Shown in pieces: positions 40,485-52,343 of a DNA stretch of 60,000 bases (position 1 is its first letter; each line of letters starts with the position of its first letter). This DNA comes from Lingula anatina. Taxonomy: Eukaryota; Brachiopoda; Lingulata; Lingulida; Lingulidae. The notes under the pieces are model-generated. The model saw only the letters and a list, made by a program, of their open reading frames with translations. It did no database searches and was not told the origin of the DNA. Both the position numbers and the translations under genes were made by a program. The DNA lies in assembly GCF_001039355.2 (NCBI RefSeq), contig NW_019775935.1, forward strand, positions 561,570-621,569, read 5' to 3'.

Positions 40485-41178
40485 GTTTAAGAAGTAAGTA
40501 TCGGCAATATTAATAACCCTGCTACCCACACGTACCTGGTATACAGGGTGGATACATACTACTGTTCAGTTTTCTTGTTGTGCACGTTTTATTGCTCTCG
40601 ATGATCTCCCACTGCATCCCCTTGATTGAAACAAAACATTCAGAGTGGAAGCATGATAGAAAAGGACAGAAACAACGCCATGGGTATATTACAAAACGCA
40701 TTACGATATTGCCACATCTTCTCTGCAGTGCTGTTGCTGCAGCACTGTCAAAGTGACTCTCTCAAGTACTGCTACTAGATTACATTTATACCACTGATCT
40801 AACTTTAGCCCGAAGATCACGTTCTCAGTTCTGACCTTTCGAAGACCCCCCCTCCAGTATCCCAAATTTATGCAAACTGAAAAAAACTGCGTCTCACCTT
40901 TTTGTAGTCCTTGATGACAGTCATTTTAGCGTGTAATATGGCAATGGTGGGGACACATGAAAATCCTGCACTTGTGCCTCCCTCATGTTAGGGTAGTCAT
41001 ATGTTGTATTTATCGTCCCTCGCGTCAAGGAAACATCGTCGTTTTTGTGGACGTAGTTTGCCATTCCAAGCGTCACCAGGCCTTCCCATTGCTTAGGTTT
41101 ACAACATGGCGTAGGGGAGGCGTTTACCATGATCGCCATTGTAGCAAAAAGTAGCCACATGGATATCTTGCACGCCAT
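39437..41178 (-). pseudogene. Ependymin-related gene, copy 1 (one-base frameshift)
   Basis: Minus-strand exons: 40898-41178, 40536-40620, 39734-39889, 39437-39537, with GT..AG sites in phases matching copy 2. The product starts with a signal peptide (WLLFATMAIMVNAS) and then PTPCCKPKQWEG, the hallmark N-terminus of the ependymin / EPDR1 family. Exon 2 carries NKTC, exon 3 ends with KTCWP, and exon 4 ends with FNLPSYC and stop. The ependymin fold forms a secreted hydrophobic-ligand pocket in known members. Compared with copy 2, one base is missing in exon 1 (ACGCTAAAATG against ACGGTTAAAATG), which makes TGA at 40921-40923 and cuts the product to 85 residues. All later exons stay open in the original frame, so the deletion is recent, allelic or a sequencing error. 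Confidence 0.8.
40453..40483. repeat. (CA)n microsatellite in EPDR copy 1 intron 2
   Basis: CA tract of about 31 bp, present at the same place in copies 2 (50013-50052) and 3 (57395-57418) with different lengths. Confidence 0.9.
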
Positions 41179-42733
41179 ATGTAGTGTGGAGTATTTACCA
41201 ATAATGGGAGGATATAAATTTAGTGGTTTAGGTCAAGGTCTAGGAAGTATCGTAGATAGGGTAAATAGAAGGCAGGCAGGGGAAGGGGGTGGTGTATCAC
41301 TAATATTTGCGGGAAGTGGTGACATTGGTAGATTAGATAATAGAAGCTCACTTCATCATTCCTGCGACACAAAGGTCCTTATTCGGTCTGAAGAGAGCTG
41401 CCGCGCGTATTTATCTCGGATATGAGCTATGGCTCCCCAACATTTTTTGTTAAGTGTGGGTGGGGCAGGCGTTCTTGTGCCAATAGGTAGCAGGTGCACT
41501 TAAAACAAATTTTTTTGCTGGAAGACAACTTACATAGTTTCTCGTATTTGTGAAGCAGCTAAAACAGCATTAATTGGACTCGGGCTCTACGTGGTAGAGC
41601 ACCAAATCGCGAGAAATGTTTATATCGTATAAGTTTGTTCAACTTGAATAAAACTGATAACGTTGCAAATGAAAACTTGTAAAATATAATAAAAAGTGAT
41701 ATTAGTATACAGAAAAACATCACTATTTACTCGATTTAAAAACAGAACAGATATGAATAAGAGCTTTGAAATATGAACATTAAATGAAGTTCACTGAACC
41801 CTACTCCCTATATTACCAGAAGGCAGCTGGATGATGACGTAATTTTTGAAATTTTGTGTAAAACTTCCGTTCAACGTGCACTACAATATGCACAGAATTA
41901 GGCCTAGCCAGAGAAATATCTGTCGTTTTCAAGTGAAAAACTCTCGCTATGTGGCTCTGATTGAGGTATTGTAACGTTCTGGAGTCTTCAATCATTTATT
42001 CACCACTCACTCTTCATACAATTTTACAAGTATTTTGCTCTAATTCTCCGTATTGATCACGCGTGTAATTATGTTCTCTTCATTGTTTATGGCGTGATTT
42101 CCAGAAATTGTCCATTCTAAAGTTGACTTTACCATAGAACATTCCCTTATTAGGCAATGTCTAATAGCCTTGTTTTCAACTAAAATTATCAAAAATAATA
42201 TTTGAATTACTCATACTTGAATCATGTCCAAAACTCAGTTATCATGTGATAAACAGTTGATCGAAATTAAAATCTATTATGAAATTAACCGCATAAACTG
42301 TTGCTGACGTTGACCTTTTTCATCTTTTTCTGACGCTAAAAACATGTTCTACACTTGTTGACTCTTGATGAAACTTAACTTACACTCAATACCACTCTAA
42401 CTTTTCATCTATTTGATTTCCCTTTTATTACTAATTGTAATTAGTGTAAGCGTAAGTCATTAATTTTATAACAGAGGGTAGGCACACCCTAAGTTATTCC
42501 TGTGATTGCTTTATGCCACACGACATGCACTATAAGGCAGTTTAAACAACGATAATTGATTCAGAAACAAAGGGAATTTATCTTCCCATTATCAAGATTA
42601 TTCACACATGTCAATCTTCTTGTAATAAAGTTTGTCTCTGTAGAATCTGCCCGGTTTGAATCTTTTAAAAAGTGGCCATACGCAGGTGCAGGTATGCAGT
42701 GTTTTCAGATGGTTACTAGTGGTGAAAGTCGAC
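41179..42733. promoter_or_regulatory. Head-to-head intergenic region between EPDR copy 1 and MAM copy C
   Basis: The 5' ends of the minus-strand EPDR copy 1 and the plus-strand MAM copy C face away from each other across about 1.55 kb, so promoters for both should lie here. The region is conserved at 50794-52343, including the stretch just before the MAM ATG, and in part before copy E. No exon was seen. No individual element can be assigned with confidence. Confidence 0.45.
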
Positions 42734-44929
42734 ATGTTCACATATTTTCTAGTTGCTGCTGTATTCTCCATCCATATACGTGGGTTGTTTATATCAGGTA
42801 CCTGTATTTATATTAGTTAAAGTATGCAAACGTGATTGTGCGTACAGATATTTTACCTCAATATATAATATCCACAGCACGTTGCATATATGTACATAAT
42901 AATGGAAATTCCCGTGTTAATTATTGACGTGAACAAATTTTAATTGTGTTGGATCAATACAAAGACGGCTATTTTTAATATTGCAAAGAAATGGACCACA
43001 TGGTTAAAATTAAACGACATGTTATTTCCATTGTTTTTCTGTTGTTAGTCTTTCTTTTCATTTGCATCGAGTTCCTAACCGATTGAACAATTGACAAAGT
43101 AATTGGTAAGTAAAATCTGTTTATTGTCATGACGTAGGAAATGTAGCAGGCCACAACGTGTACGAAAGTTGCGACTTTGAAGTCGGGTTTTGTGGTTGGT
43201 CACAAGACATCGCGTCTGACGACGGAAACTGGACAAGGTGGAAAGGAAGGACACCCACACGATATACTGGACCAAGTGTGGACCATACGACAAATACAAC
43301 GGCAGGTTTGTGGTCAAATATAAAAAGATGTTGGTTCTGTTTCAAAAGCTTCCAGCATTAAATTCAAAAGCTTTCTGCATTAATAAATTCATACATTTAG
43401 CGTTTGGCCTTTAAATAGCAAAAATTAAACATTCCTGCCAATGTCAAAACGGATTTAATTACAAAGGTATACCATAGAAAATAGTGTTACATATATGATT
43501 TTTACAAAACATGCTCTATAGACCTGTTATTATATTCTAAGTTTCTATTGTTGTGCCAGTCTCCCCTGAAGAGGGAGATGATATTGGAAATCACCAGCGA
43601 CTGTTAACATTAGAAGATGAGAGTTTGAAAACGAGACAAGACGATGAAAAAATTACTAGAATTTCCCGAAAAATTATAGCCACAGGTATATAACGTATGC
43701 AATTGGTTTAGTGTTTTGACAAATGAAATAAACTGAGTGATATTTAAGCTCTTTGGGAAAAAAAAGGTTGGGTAAACCTCCAGGATATTCTAATTTTTCC
43801 AGGTTTTTACATATATATGGAATCAAGCCCCCTAAAGCAGGGAGATAAGATTCGACTACTCTCTCCCCTTTTCCAAGTAAATTTGAGCAGCAGTTGTTTT
43901 GAATTTTGGTACCACATGTTTGACAAACCTTTTGACTTTGGACTCAAGAGCAACGATGGTAAATATAAAGTGGCAATTATAAAACCTTACAAGATAACGT
44001 GTGATAGGTTTGTAAACATACCTTGTTAAGGGTGGGTTGGTGGACTGTTATAAACACACGGTTCTACCGCATTATTTTTGTTTCACGCAGATACTATAAA
44101 TACCGCAATGCGAGGATTTATTCTCTGTTTTGTCAAATTTCAACAATCAATATCAGTTTCAAGTTATGAAGGCTAAACTGAACATTATGTAAATGTTTAG
44201 TAAAATGCTATGATGAACTGACTACCGGTATTTCAGTTTTGTCTTCATGTCTGAATGGAGATACAGCCATGGGCACATTTTGGGACACAAACAATGGTAA
44301 ACATTATGATTTATTTACTTCCAGCTGTAGGAGAACTTAATATTTACATCACAACTAGGGCGCTGGCCAGGAAAAGCATATTTAATACTTGTGGAAACCA
44401 TGGAGACCGATGGATTCAGGGGGTTGTGGCCATACCACAGTTAAATGAGTCATTTCAGGTGTGTTTTATTTCAAGTATCATAGCAACTGTCAAAGTTTAT
44501 GACATACGTAGTAGATAATACATGTGTGTGCTTTTTACGGTATATGATAGAACAGATAAAGATTGGCGATGAAACCAAAAATATTTTGCTTATCACCACT
44601 TGATGAAAGGATTTTGTGTTTAATGTCCAGGTAAATTAGCCAAAACATGTGACCTCTAGTAGATGTACTATATACGGTGTAGCAAGTAAAACGGATATTT
44701 ATCATTTTTTCTATTGCTGTAGATAATTCTAGAAGCTGTGGACATATTTGGTCAGCCGAACAGTGATATTGCTATCGACGATCTCAAGCTGGGGCCGTGC
44801 GGAAGTCTTACAACTTTGGGTGTTTGTAACAGGTCAACAACAACCGTTGAAACCATCACGACCACAGCTAGCCTCACGATGAGTACAATGAGCTCCAACG
44901 TTTTTAAAATATGGAATACTTTTTACTAG
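42734..44929 (+). CDS. MAM gene copy C (type II), ends early at a recombination joint
   Basis: Exons: 42734-42797 (signal peptide MFTYFLVAAVFSI...), 43138-43305, optional cassette 43560-43685, 43803-43958, 44325-44458, and 44723 to the stop at 44927-44929. The product is 242 residues without the cassette and 284 with it. MAM motifs are present (CDFEVGFCGW, DDGNWTRWKGRTP, CFEFWYHMFDKP, NHGDRWIQG, SDIAIDDLKLGPC). Unlike type I, the last MAM exon runs on into the stalk without an intron. After about 17 Thr-rich stalk residues the sequence switches at 44879-44883 to intron 1 of a type I gene, giving a stop after NTFY. The predicted product is therefore secreted, with no membrane span. It may be a functional soluble form or a broken gene; transcripts are needed to decide. 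Confidence 0.7.
43560..43685 (+). CDS. Possible cassette exon of MAM copy C
   Basis: A 126-nt stretch lies between CCAG and GTATAT splice sites, phase 1 at both ends, open throughout, and encodes 42 mostly charged residues (EEGDD, LEDESLK, DDEK). It would add an acidic/basic linker inside the MAM domain between its second and third exons. The homologous stretch in copy D (53129-53268) is 140 nt with an in-frame TAA (53215-53217), so it cannot be used there. No counterpart is seen in type I copies. Confidence 0.35.
44879..44883. other. Recombination joint between type II stalk and type I intron
   Basis: Left of this point the sequence matches copy D's stalk (CAGCCTCACGA). Right of it, it matches intron 1 of copy B (GTACAATGAGCTCC...TTTTTAAAATATGGAATACT, then the following hundred bases up to the MAM exon). 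Unequal crossing-over or template switching between non-allelic copies explains it. Confidence 0.8.
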
Positions 44930-45068
44930 TTTTCAAGTAAAATGGAATAATCAGGCACAAAATTGAAGGAGCTTTCAATGTTTATGAAGCAAAATGAATT
45001 ACTCGGAAACAAAAATAATTTTGTGTTGATTATAACAATGTTAATGAGCTCTCGTGTTTTTTAAACAG

Positions 45069-47459
45069 GAAATGGAATGGAAACACTGTATATAATTCTT
45101 GTAACTTCGAGCGAGACCAATGCGGCTGGACACAGGACAACAGTACAGATGACGGAGATTGGAAAAGATGGAGAGGACGCACCCCCACGAGTTCCACTGG
45201 TCCCTTGTATGATCATACAACAGGAACAAGTTATGGTAATGAAAGTATTAATACATCTTTATACGGCAATACTGTAATATAAATGCATGTCATGATGTTT
45301 GGAATAAGCAGAATAAGACGTGTGTTGCTCAAAAATAAATTAGGAGTTTTTAAATGTATGATATGAATTTGGAAAAATGGGGAAAAAATAACGCTAGGGC
45401 TGCATTACCAATGTTTTGCAGTCAATGCTATTTGAGCGAATAGCGATTGGCATCTTACCGTGATAATCTCGAAACACTAAGATGTAATAATTTCAATGTT
45501 TTTTATGAAATGGCAGAGTATGTTTAAAATCAGGTTTATTGGTGAGGGCTTAATTGGTACATCTTCTGTTGTTTTGTTTTAATATTACTAACATGTATAT
45601 ATATTTCATAAATTTGTTAAGGGTTTTTCATGTATATGGAATCAAGCCACACGAACAAGACTGATAAATTGCTCCTGATGTCACCTTTGTTTCAACCAGA
45701 ACAAAGTCGCAGTTGCTTCGAACTCTGGTATCATATGTTTGATAAACCTTTCGATTTCGGACTCAGTCAAGAGGATCGTAAGTGAGCTTGAAAATCATAT
45801 AAATCAAATTCGCTTGGTACATGTAATAACAATGCTGCTTGGAAATTACTTATGGCTTACTTGGTAACTGATTAATATAACATGAGGGATGTGTTGACTG
45901 TAATTAATATATTAGCTATAGGCCTACGTATACATGAATATACAAGATGGCAAATTGAAGTGACGCCATTTCCACCCCTTCTCTTTTGCAAACTAAGCAG
46001 TGAACAATCGATGTTTTTTTCTTTTAGATATTGGCCAATTGAATGTGCATATCCAGGCTAAGGATTCTAAAAAATTCACACCTGTATTTAGCGACCAGGG
46101 TAACCATGGAAATGTATGGATCCATGGTAACATGACCATCCCATGTCAAACACAGCCATTCCAGGTAACCCAACCATTTCAATAAATTAAACAGTGTTTT
46201 TCGGCTTAGTTTATGATATGTGGTGCTTGTGACAATTCAACAATATTGATATTATGGATGATCTTATATTTAAATAAATACCTTTTATCACTTCTTTAGA
46301 TTATAATTGAGGCTGTCGACACGACTGGCACTACAATAAGTGACATCGCCGTGGATGATTTGAAGTTTTTCCAGTGTGATGGTGAGTATAAGGCCTGCAT
46401 TGTGTAAATGTCCACCGAATGCGTGAGAAAAGTTTAGAATATATATTTTTATTGTGAAATAAAAAAAACTCGTGTGTTAGTGGTATTTTATTAAATTCTA
46501 TGTCACTTGAGAGAATCATGCAGATGACCCTAAGTCTAGCGACAGAGTTTAAAATAACGCGTGGTTTCGTGGGATTTGGCGGAGAACGCGATCAGGAATA
46601 ATGAAAGAGAAGCGAATTAGTCTTTTGCACAACAGTACATATTCACCATGTTTTGCGCGTTACTTGGGTATTGCTTTCTAAGATTACATTATTTCTAGAA
46701 GGTTATTATCTGTGACCATTTCCAGTCTTATACATTCTTATAAGGTTTTCATTTTATCTAACCTCATTCATTAATTATATTTTTTAAAAATTTTCTATAG
46801 AGGGTCAACACCTTACTTGTCCAACGACAACCGTAAAGACTACCACAACCACCACCAAAGCCACCACAACCACGACCACCACGACTCCCACCACGACAGT
46901 CATTCAGATGATATCAACCATCCCCATGCAGACCACCAGAGTCATCCCTACACCTGCAAAACAGACACCTTTTCCTGCAGTGCCAACATTGGCACCACCG
47001 ATACCTACTTCCCATATTATTGTTCCCACTTTGGCGCCACCAATGCCGACGGTGGCCCCACCTACACCGGTTCCTATGGTGCCCACGATGATCCAAACTG
47101 ATTCCATTCATGTTTGGTCGTCACATACAACACCCACCACTCCACTGACGAGCAGACCGACAAAAAGCAGCCCCACCACTAACACGCCAACCCCCAAACT
47201 ACCTGTAGGCCTGGGAAAGACTACGAAATCACAGACCAAAATTCCCAAACCAACTAAGCAAACTGGGGGAGCAGGAGGTCAACAGGACATCGTTCCCATA
47301 GCGGTCGGAGCCAGCCTAGGAGGGTTGGTGTTGCTGGGTTTAACAGGGCTACTACTCTGGTATTTTATCTCAAAAAGAAAAGGACAAAAAAGAGTAAGCC
47401 TCAGAACCTTCATTTCGAATATTGAAAACTCACCAAAGGTTTACACAGAAAGGCTTTAA
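45069..47459 (+). pseudogene. MAM gene copy C' (type I), headless and frameshifted
   Basis: Exons by alignment with B: 45069-45235, 45622-45777, 46028-46164, 46300-46381, 46801-47459. The signal-peptide exon is missing because the joint at 44879-44883 lies inside intron 1. The first MAM exon carries an extra 11 bases at its start (AATGGAATGGA-type, within 45069-45082), so a normal phase-1 junction would read out of frame. The rest is well preserved: CFEFW-type Cys present, GT..AG sites intact, then a shorter Thr/Pro stalk, the same membrane span and a tail ending in YTERL. The stalk lacks about 420 nt relative to B. It could only contribute if spliced from an upstream exon in phase 2. Probably a pseudogene, or a donor for gene conversion. 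Confidence 0.7.
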
Positions 47460-48987
47460 AGACACTATGAAACGTCCGCTGTTTTTATGGAGTAGTATTA
47501 TCAACCGAGAAACATTGAAGGAAATTAACTTATTAATTATGAAATACATGTAGAGCCAAACCTTATCGAGGCATGGATGCATATTTCTTTTACAACAGCC
47601 TCAATGATAAATGAACCATTGTATATTATTTCTGAATCTAATTTTTGCAACGCCCTACTGCTGATGTAAATACATGTGGCTGATGAGTACGGAAATGACT
47701 CGATTTTTTCAATGGGCAAAAATGATCCATCATTTAGATAACTAATTTTAGAATCATTAGAATTACATTTCCGTGTAGAATTTTTGGTGTTTTACCGCAT
47801 ACAATAGCGCTTAGAGGGTAACCTGTTTTTTAGTTTTGTTGTTATCCCTCAATTTGGGATATAAAATGTGCTACATTTTGGTGTCAAGAAGAAAATGACT
47901 CACCTAATCTCAGCTTCATCAGCAGCAATATATTCAAAAAGACATTTGCGATGGTTACCACAAGGTCATTGGACTACTAGGGAAAGATCGGCTTAATTTT
48001 ATTCGTTAAATCAAGGCAACGACCGCTTCATTACTACATGTACTTGTAGTGAGCGATATAAATAAAATATTGTTACCACTACACGTGTCCATTGGTGTTT
48101 ATATAATGTGAAAATGAATGTGGCTCTGTATACACCCAATTGTCGAACTGCTTATTTATATTTTTGACGATATAGCAAAATACACAGATCATGATTAAGT
48201 TTTCTTCTGAATTTGGGTGCCCTAGAGAAAAATAAAGCACGCAAATAAAAAGAGGTATTGTTCACAGCTTACGCAACAGCGGGAGATAGATAAACATTAG
48301 AAGGAAGGAAAAAAGCCCCCCTCTTCCTTGAACAGACGCGAGGGCATTACGGCAACACCTGGTAAATGTTTGAAAACGAATACAATGGTAAATTTATTGA
48401 TAAATAAATAAATAAACAACTGCCTCCTTTTTCATGACCTCTAAACACAGGTCTTTCATTCTACTTTTGATTTTGATAATTCAAACAAACAATAAACTAA
48501 CAGAAATATTAGTTAACGATTTCACCCTCTGTTTACATTTAATATATTCAAAAGTTTCTAATCATTTAAACGTTTCATTAAAACATTAAAAAAAGAATAC
48601 GTGGAACATACTTCCTATATCTCTAAAAATTGCACTTAATTGTGTCAATATATATTGTGATTTTATTACAATGATTGTTATAATCGTTTGGAAAGAGGGT
48701 AATATGTAAATACAAATTAAAAACAACAACAAAAACAACAGCAACAACAACAAAAAACATAATTATAATAATAAAAAGAAGAAAAAGAACAACGACAACT
48801 TAGACCACAGCGCAAGACTTGAGTATGAGACACGAATTTTGCACTTCGTTGTCTTCGTATATTGTTTTCCATAGACCTGACGATTTCCTTTCTGGAAGTT
48901 TATCCAGCATGTGTCCTGGTCACTTGATTTATCAGGTGAAATTTTGGTTAAAAAGGATCTTATTCAAACGCGTTCAGGGTACATCTA
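47460..48987. other. Duplicated tail-to-tail spacer (second copy)
   Basis: Near-copy of 37724-39436: 3' UTR of the MAM unit, then spacer to EPDR copy 2. It has lost a segment around 47835-47860 that is present in the other copies. No new gene was seen. Confidence 0.6.
48061..48066 (+). terminator. Polyadenylation signal candidate of MAM copy C'
   Basis: AATAAA in the duplicated 3' UTR, matching 38501 and 55785. Confidence 0.45.
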
Positions 48988-50010
48988 CTACTTCCCTGGG
49001 GGACAGTAGCTCGGCAGGTTAAATATCCCCGGGTTCTTTATCCCAGCCGTAATATTTTCAAAGGTTAAACTTGTCAGCCTAAACATATCTGAATTAAATA
49101 AATAAATAAATAAAAAAATAAAATAAGTTAAACTGAAACAAAACCAAATAATATCAAACAACGAATGCCTATCACAATCACAATATCTGTCTTTTTTAGC
49201 AAAAATACTACAAGACTATGATATTTTTTCCAAATTACCCAAGAATTGCCTTTTTTTCATTATGGTATAAATTATATAGCTGTACACCCTACCTGGGACA
49301 GTTGATCTTCTTGTCTCCGACACCGGCCAGCATGTCTTGGACTCTACTTCATACACGGTGGCTTGGCTCGCTGTAGGTGCATCAAGGTACCAACGATCTA
49401 CCTCGAGGGTCTCCGATAAGAGGTACGTGCCTTGGAATTGTGCATTGGCTGGGTATTGATAGATATAATATGTGCAGTTGAAAGCGTTTAGATATCATGT
49501 GAAATATCGGTAAAATACATGACTTGAAATTAAATGAGCTCACAGATTACCGGTGTAACGTGACAGAGTTCCCCATGATATAGAGTCCGCTTCCCATTCA
49601 TTTGTACAGGTAAGCCTTGACCTAGATTTTGACCCACTAAGGCCAGGCTAACCCTAACCATTATAACTAAATGGAGGGTGGACTTTCTGTTACAGGGACC
49701 GTCAGGTTCGTTACACCGGCATGTGGAGTTTTCATATGGTGTGGCCAGTTGTCACATCTAACACATTTAACACAATCCACTATCGATGAATTACTATGTG
49801 CATCAGAAACAATGCACATGTACTAGTACCGATCTAACCGCCCGGTATGAAATGATGTACAAGTTGAGAAATACACTTTCATATCTAAAAATGTTTGGGA
49901 CATATTTGATAGGTTTCCTTTTGAAACAAAGTGGGCATACAGACTATGGCAATTGTAATTGACAAGTATCTTCGTATTAATTTTAGTTTTATTCAGTATT
50001 TGTAGGTATC

Positions 50011-50054
<44 letters not shown>

Positions 50055-50447
50055 ATTTAGAAGTAACGGCAATATTAATAACTCCGCTACCCACACGTAC
50101 CTAATACACAGGGCGGAGACATACTGCTGTTTAGTTTTCTTGTTGTGCACGTTTTATTGCTCTCGATGATCTCCCACTGCATCCCCTTGATTGAAACAAA
50201 ACATTCAGAGTGGAAACATGATAGAAAAGGACAGAAAAAATGCTATGGGTATATTACAAAACGCATTGCGATATTGCCACACATTCTATGCAGTGCTGTT
50301 GCTGCAGCGCTGTCAAAGTGACTCTCCCAAGTACTGGTACTAGATTACATTAAACTAATGATCAAACTTTAGACCGAAGCTCAAGTCCACAGTTCTGGCC
50401 TTTCAAAGACCCTCTCCATTATCCCAAATTTATGCAAAATGCAAAAT

Positions 50448-50502
<55 letters not shown>

Positions 50503-50793
50503 GCGTCCCACCTTTTTGTAGTCCTTGATGACAGTCATTTTAACCGTGTAATATGGGAATGGTGGGGACACATGAAAATCCTGCACTTGTGCCTCCCTCA
50601 TGTTAGGGTAGTCATATGTCGTATTTATCGTCCCTCGCGTCAAGGAAACATCGTCGTTTTTGTGGACGTAGTTTGCCATACCAAGCGTCACCAGGCCTTC
50701 CCATTGCTTCGGTTTACAACATGGCGTAGGGGAGGCATTTACCATGATCGCCGTTGTAGCAAAAAGTAGCCACATGGGTATCTTGCACATCAT
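48988..50793 (-). CDS. Ependymin-related secreted protein, copy 2 (intact)
   Basis: Minus-strand exons: 50512-50793, 50101-50185, 49293-49448, 48988-49088. Spliced length is 624 nt, 207 residues, close to the usual ependymin length. Residues 1-20 are a signal peptide (WLLFATTAIMVNA). The mature part begins with PTPCCKPKQWEG (Cys 25 and 26), the family's signature, followed by Cys 107, 120, 162 (KTCWP) and 203 (LPSYC). N-glycosylation sequons occur in the NTT of exon 1, NKT at 104 and NIT at 186. Known relatives (fish ependymin, EPDR1/MERP) are secreted or lysosomal proteins with a lipid-binding pocket; expansions are known in molluscs and other invertebrates. It is the only uninterrupted EPDR copy here. 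A 51-A tract (T on the coding strand) sits in intron 1 about 11 nt after the donor, and a MITE-like element lies in intron 2. Confidence 0.87.
49550..49719. mobile_element. MITE-like element in intron 2 of EPDR copy 2
   Basis: The ends are CCGGTGTAAC and its exact reverse complement GTTACACCGG, 170 bp apart, with no ORF. The matching intervals of EPDR copies 1 and 3 hold a different sequence (GAAGGGCATGGATGTC... onward), so in this copy the element has replaced that interval. The CCGGTGT tips resemble the MITE at 16863, but the interior does not obviously match, so it may be a related family. Confidence 0.55.
50013..50052. repeat. (CA)n microsatellite in EPDR copy 2 intron 2
   Basis: CA tract of about 40 bp, a length variant of those at 40453 and 57395. 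Confidence 0.9.
50450..50500. repeat. 51-base A tract in EPDR copy 2 intron 1
   Basis: Uninterrupted A run on the plus strand, reading as T on the gene's coding strand close to the intron 1 donor. Copy 1 has only a few A at this place and copy 3 about 19. Confidence 0.9.
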
Positions 50794-52343
50794 TGTGTGG
50801 AGTTTTTACCAATAACGGGAGGGTATTAATTTAGTGGTTTAGGTCAAGGTCTAGGAAGTATCGTAGATAGGGTAAATAGAAGGCAGGCAGGGGAAGGGGA
50901 TGGTGTATCACTAATATTTGCGGAAAGTGGTGACATTGGTAGATTAGATAATAGAAGCTCACTTCATCATTCCTGCCACACAAACATGACAAAGGTCCTC
51001 ATTCGGTCTGAAGAGAGCTGCCGCGTGTATTTATCTTGGATATGAGCTATGGCTCCCCAACATTTTTTTGTTAAGTGTGGGTGGGGCAGGCGTTCTTGTG
51101 CCAATAGGTAGCAGGTGCACTTAAAACATACATTTTTTTGCTGGAAGACAACTTTCATATTTTCTCATATTTGTGAAGCAGCTAAAACAGCATTAATTCG
51201 ACTCGGGCTCTACGAAGTAGAGCACCAAATAGCGAGAATTTTTTATATCGTATAAGTTTGTTCAACTTGAATAAAACTGATAACGTCGCAAATAAAAACT
51301 TGTAAAATGTAATAAAAAGTGATATTAGTATACAGAAAACATCACCATTTCCTCGATTTAAAAACAGAACAGATATGAAAAAAAGTTTTGAAATATGAAC
51401 CCTACTCCCTACCAGAGGGCAGCTGGATGATGACGTAATTTTTAAAATTTTGTGTAAAACTTCCGTTCAAAATGCACTACAATATGCACAGAATTAGGCC
51501 TAGCCAAAGAAATATCTGTCGTTTTCAAGTGAAAAACTCTCGCTATGTGGCTTTGATTGAGGTATTGTAACGACGACGACGTTCTGGAGTCTTCGATCAT
51601 TTATTCACCACTCACTTTTCATACAATTTTACAAGTATTTTGCTCTAATTCTCCGTATTGATCACGGGTATAATTATGTTCTCTTCATTGTTTGTGGTGT
51701 GATTTTCAGAAACTGCCCATTCTCAAGTTGACTTTACCATAGAACATTCCCTTATAAGGCAATGTCTAAGAGCTTTGTTTTCAACTAAAATTATCAAAAA
51801 TACTATTTGAATTACTCATACTTGAATCATATCCAAAATTCAGTTATCATGTGATAAACAGTTGATCGAAATTAAAATCTATTATGAAATTAACCAAACA
51901 CATTTACTGTTACTGACTTTAACCTTATCCACCTTTTTCTGACACTAAAAACATGTTTTACACTTGTTGACTCTTGATGAAACTTAACTTACTCTCAATA
52001 CCACTCTAACTTTCATCTATTTGATTTCCCTTTTATTACTAATTGTAATTAGTGTAAGCGTAAGTCATTAATTTTACAACAGAGGGTAGGCACACCCTAA
52101 GTTATTCCTGTGATCGCTATATGCCACACGACATGCACTCTCGAGCAGATTAAACAACGATAATTGGTTCAGAAACAAAGGGACTTAATTTTGCCATTAT
52201 CAAGATTATTCACACATGTCAATCTTCTTCGGCTTAAGTTTGTCTCTGTAAAATCCGCCCGGTTTGAATCTTTTAAAAAGTGACCATATATGCAGGTGCA
52301 GGTACGCAGTGTTTTCAGATGGTTACTAGTGGTGAAAGTCGAC
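50794..52343. promoter_or_regulatory. Head-to-head intergenic region between EPDR copy 2 and MAM copy D
   Basis: Duplicate of 41179-42733, again separating the 5' end of an EPDR gene (minus) from the 5' end of a type II MAM gene (plus). Long stretches match base for base, so any shared promoter elements are conserved. No exon was seen. Confidence 0.45.

Noticed and set aside
46817-47101. His-rich ORF over the stalk exon of copy C'
   Set aside because: An out-of-frame reading of the ACC-rich stalk repeat; the stalk and membrane frame is the supported one.
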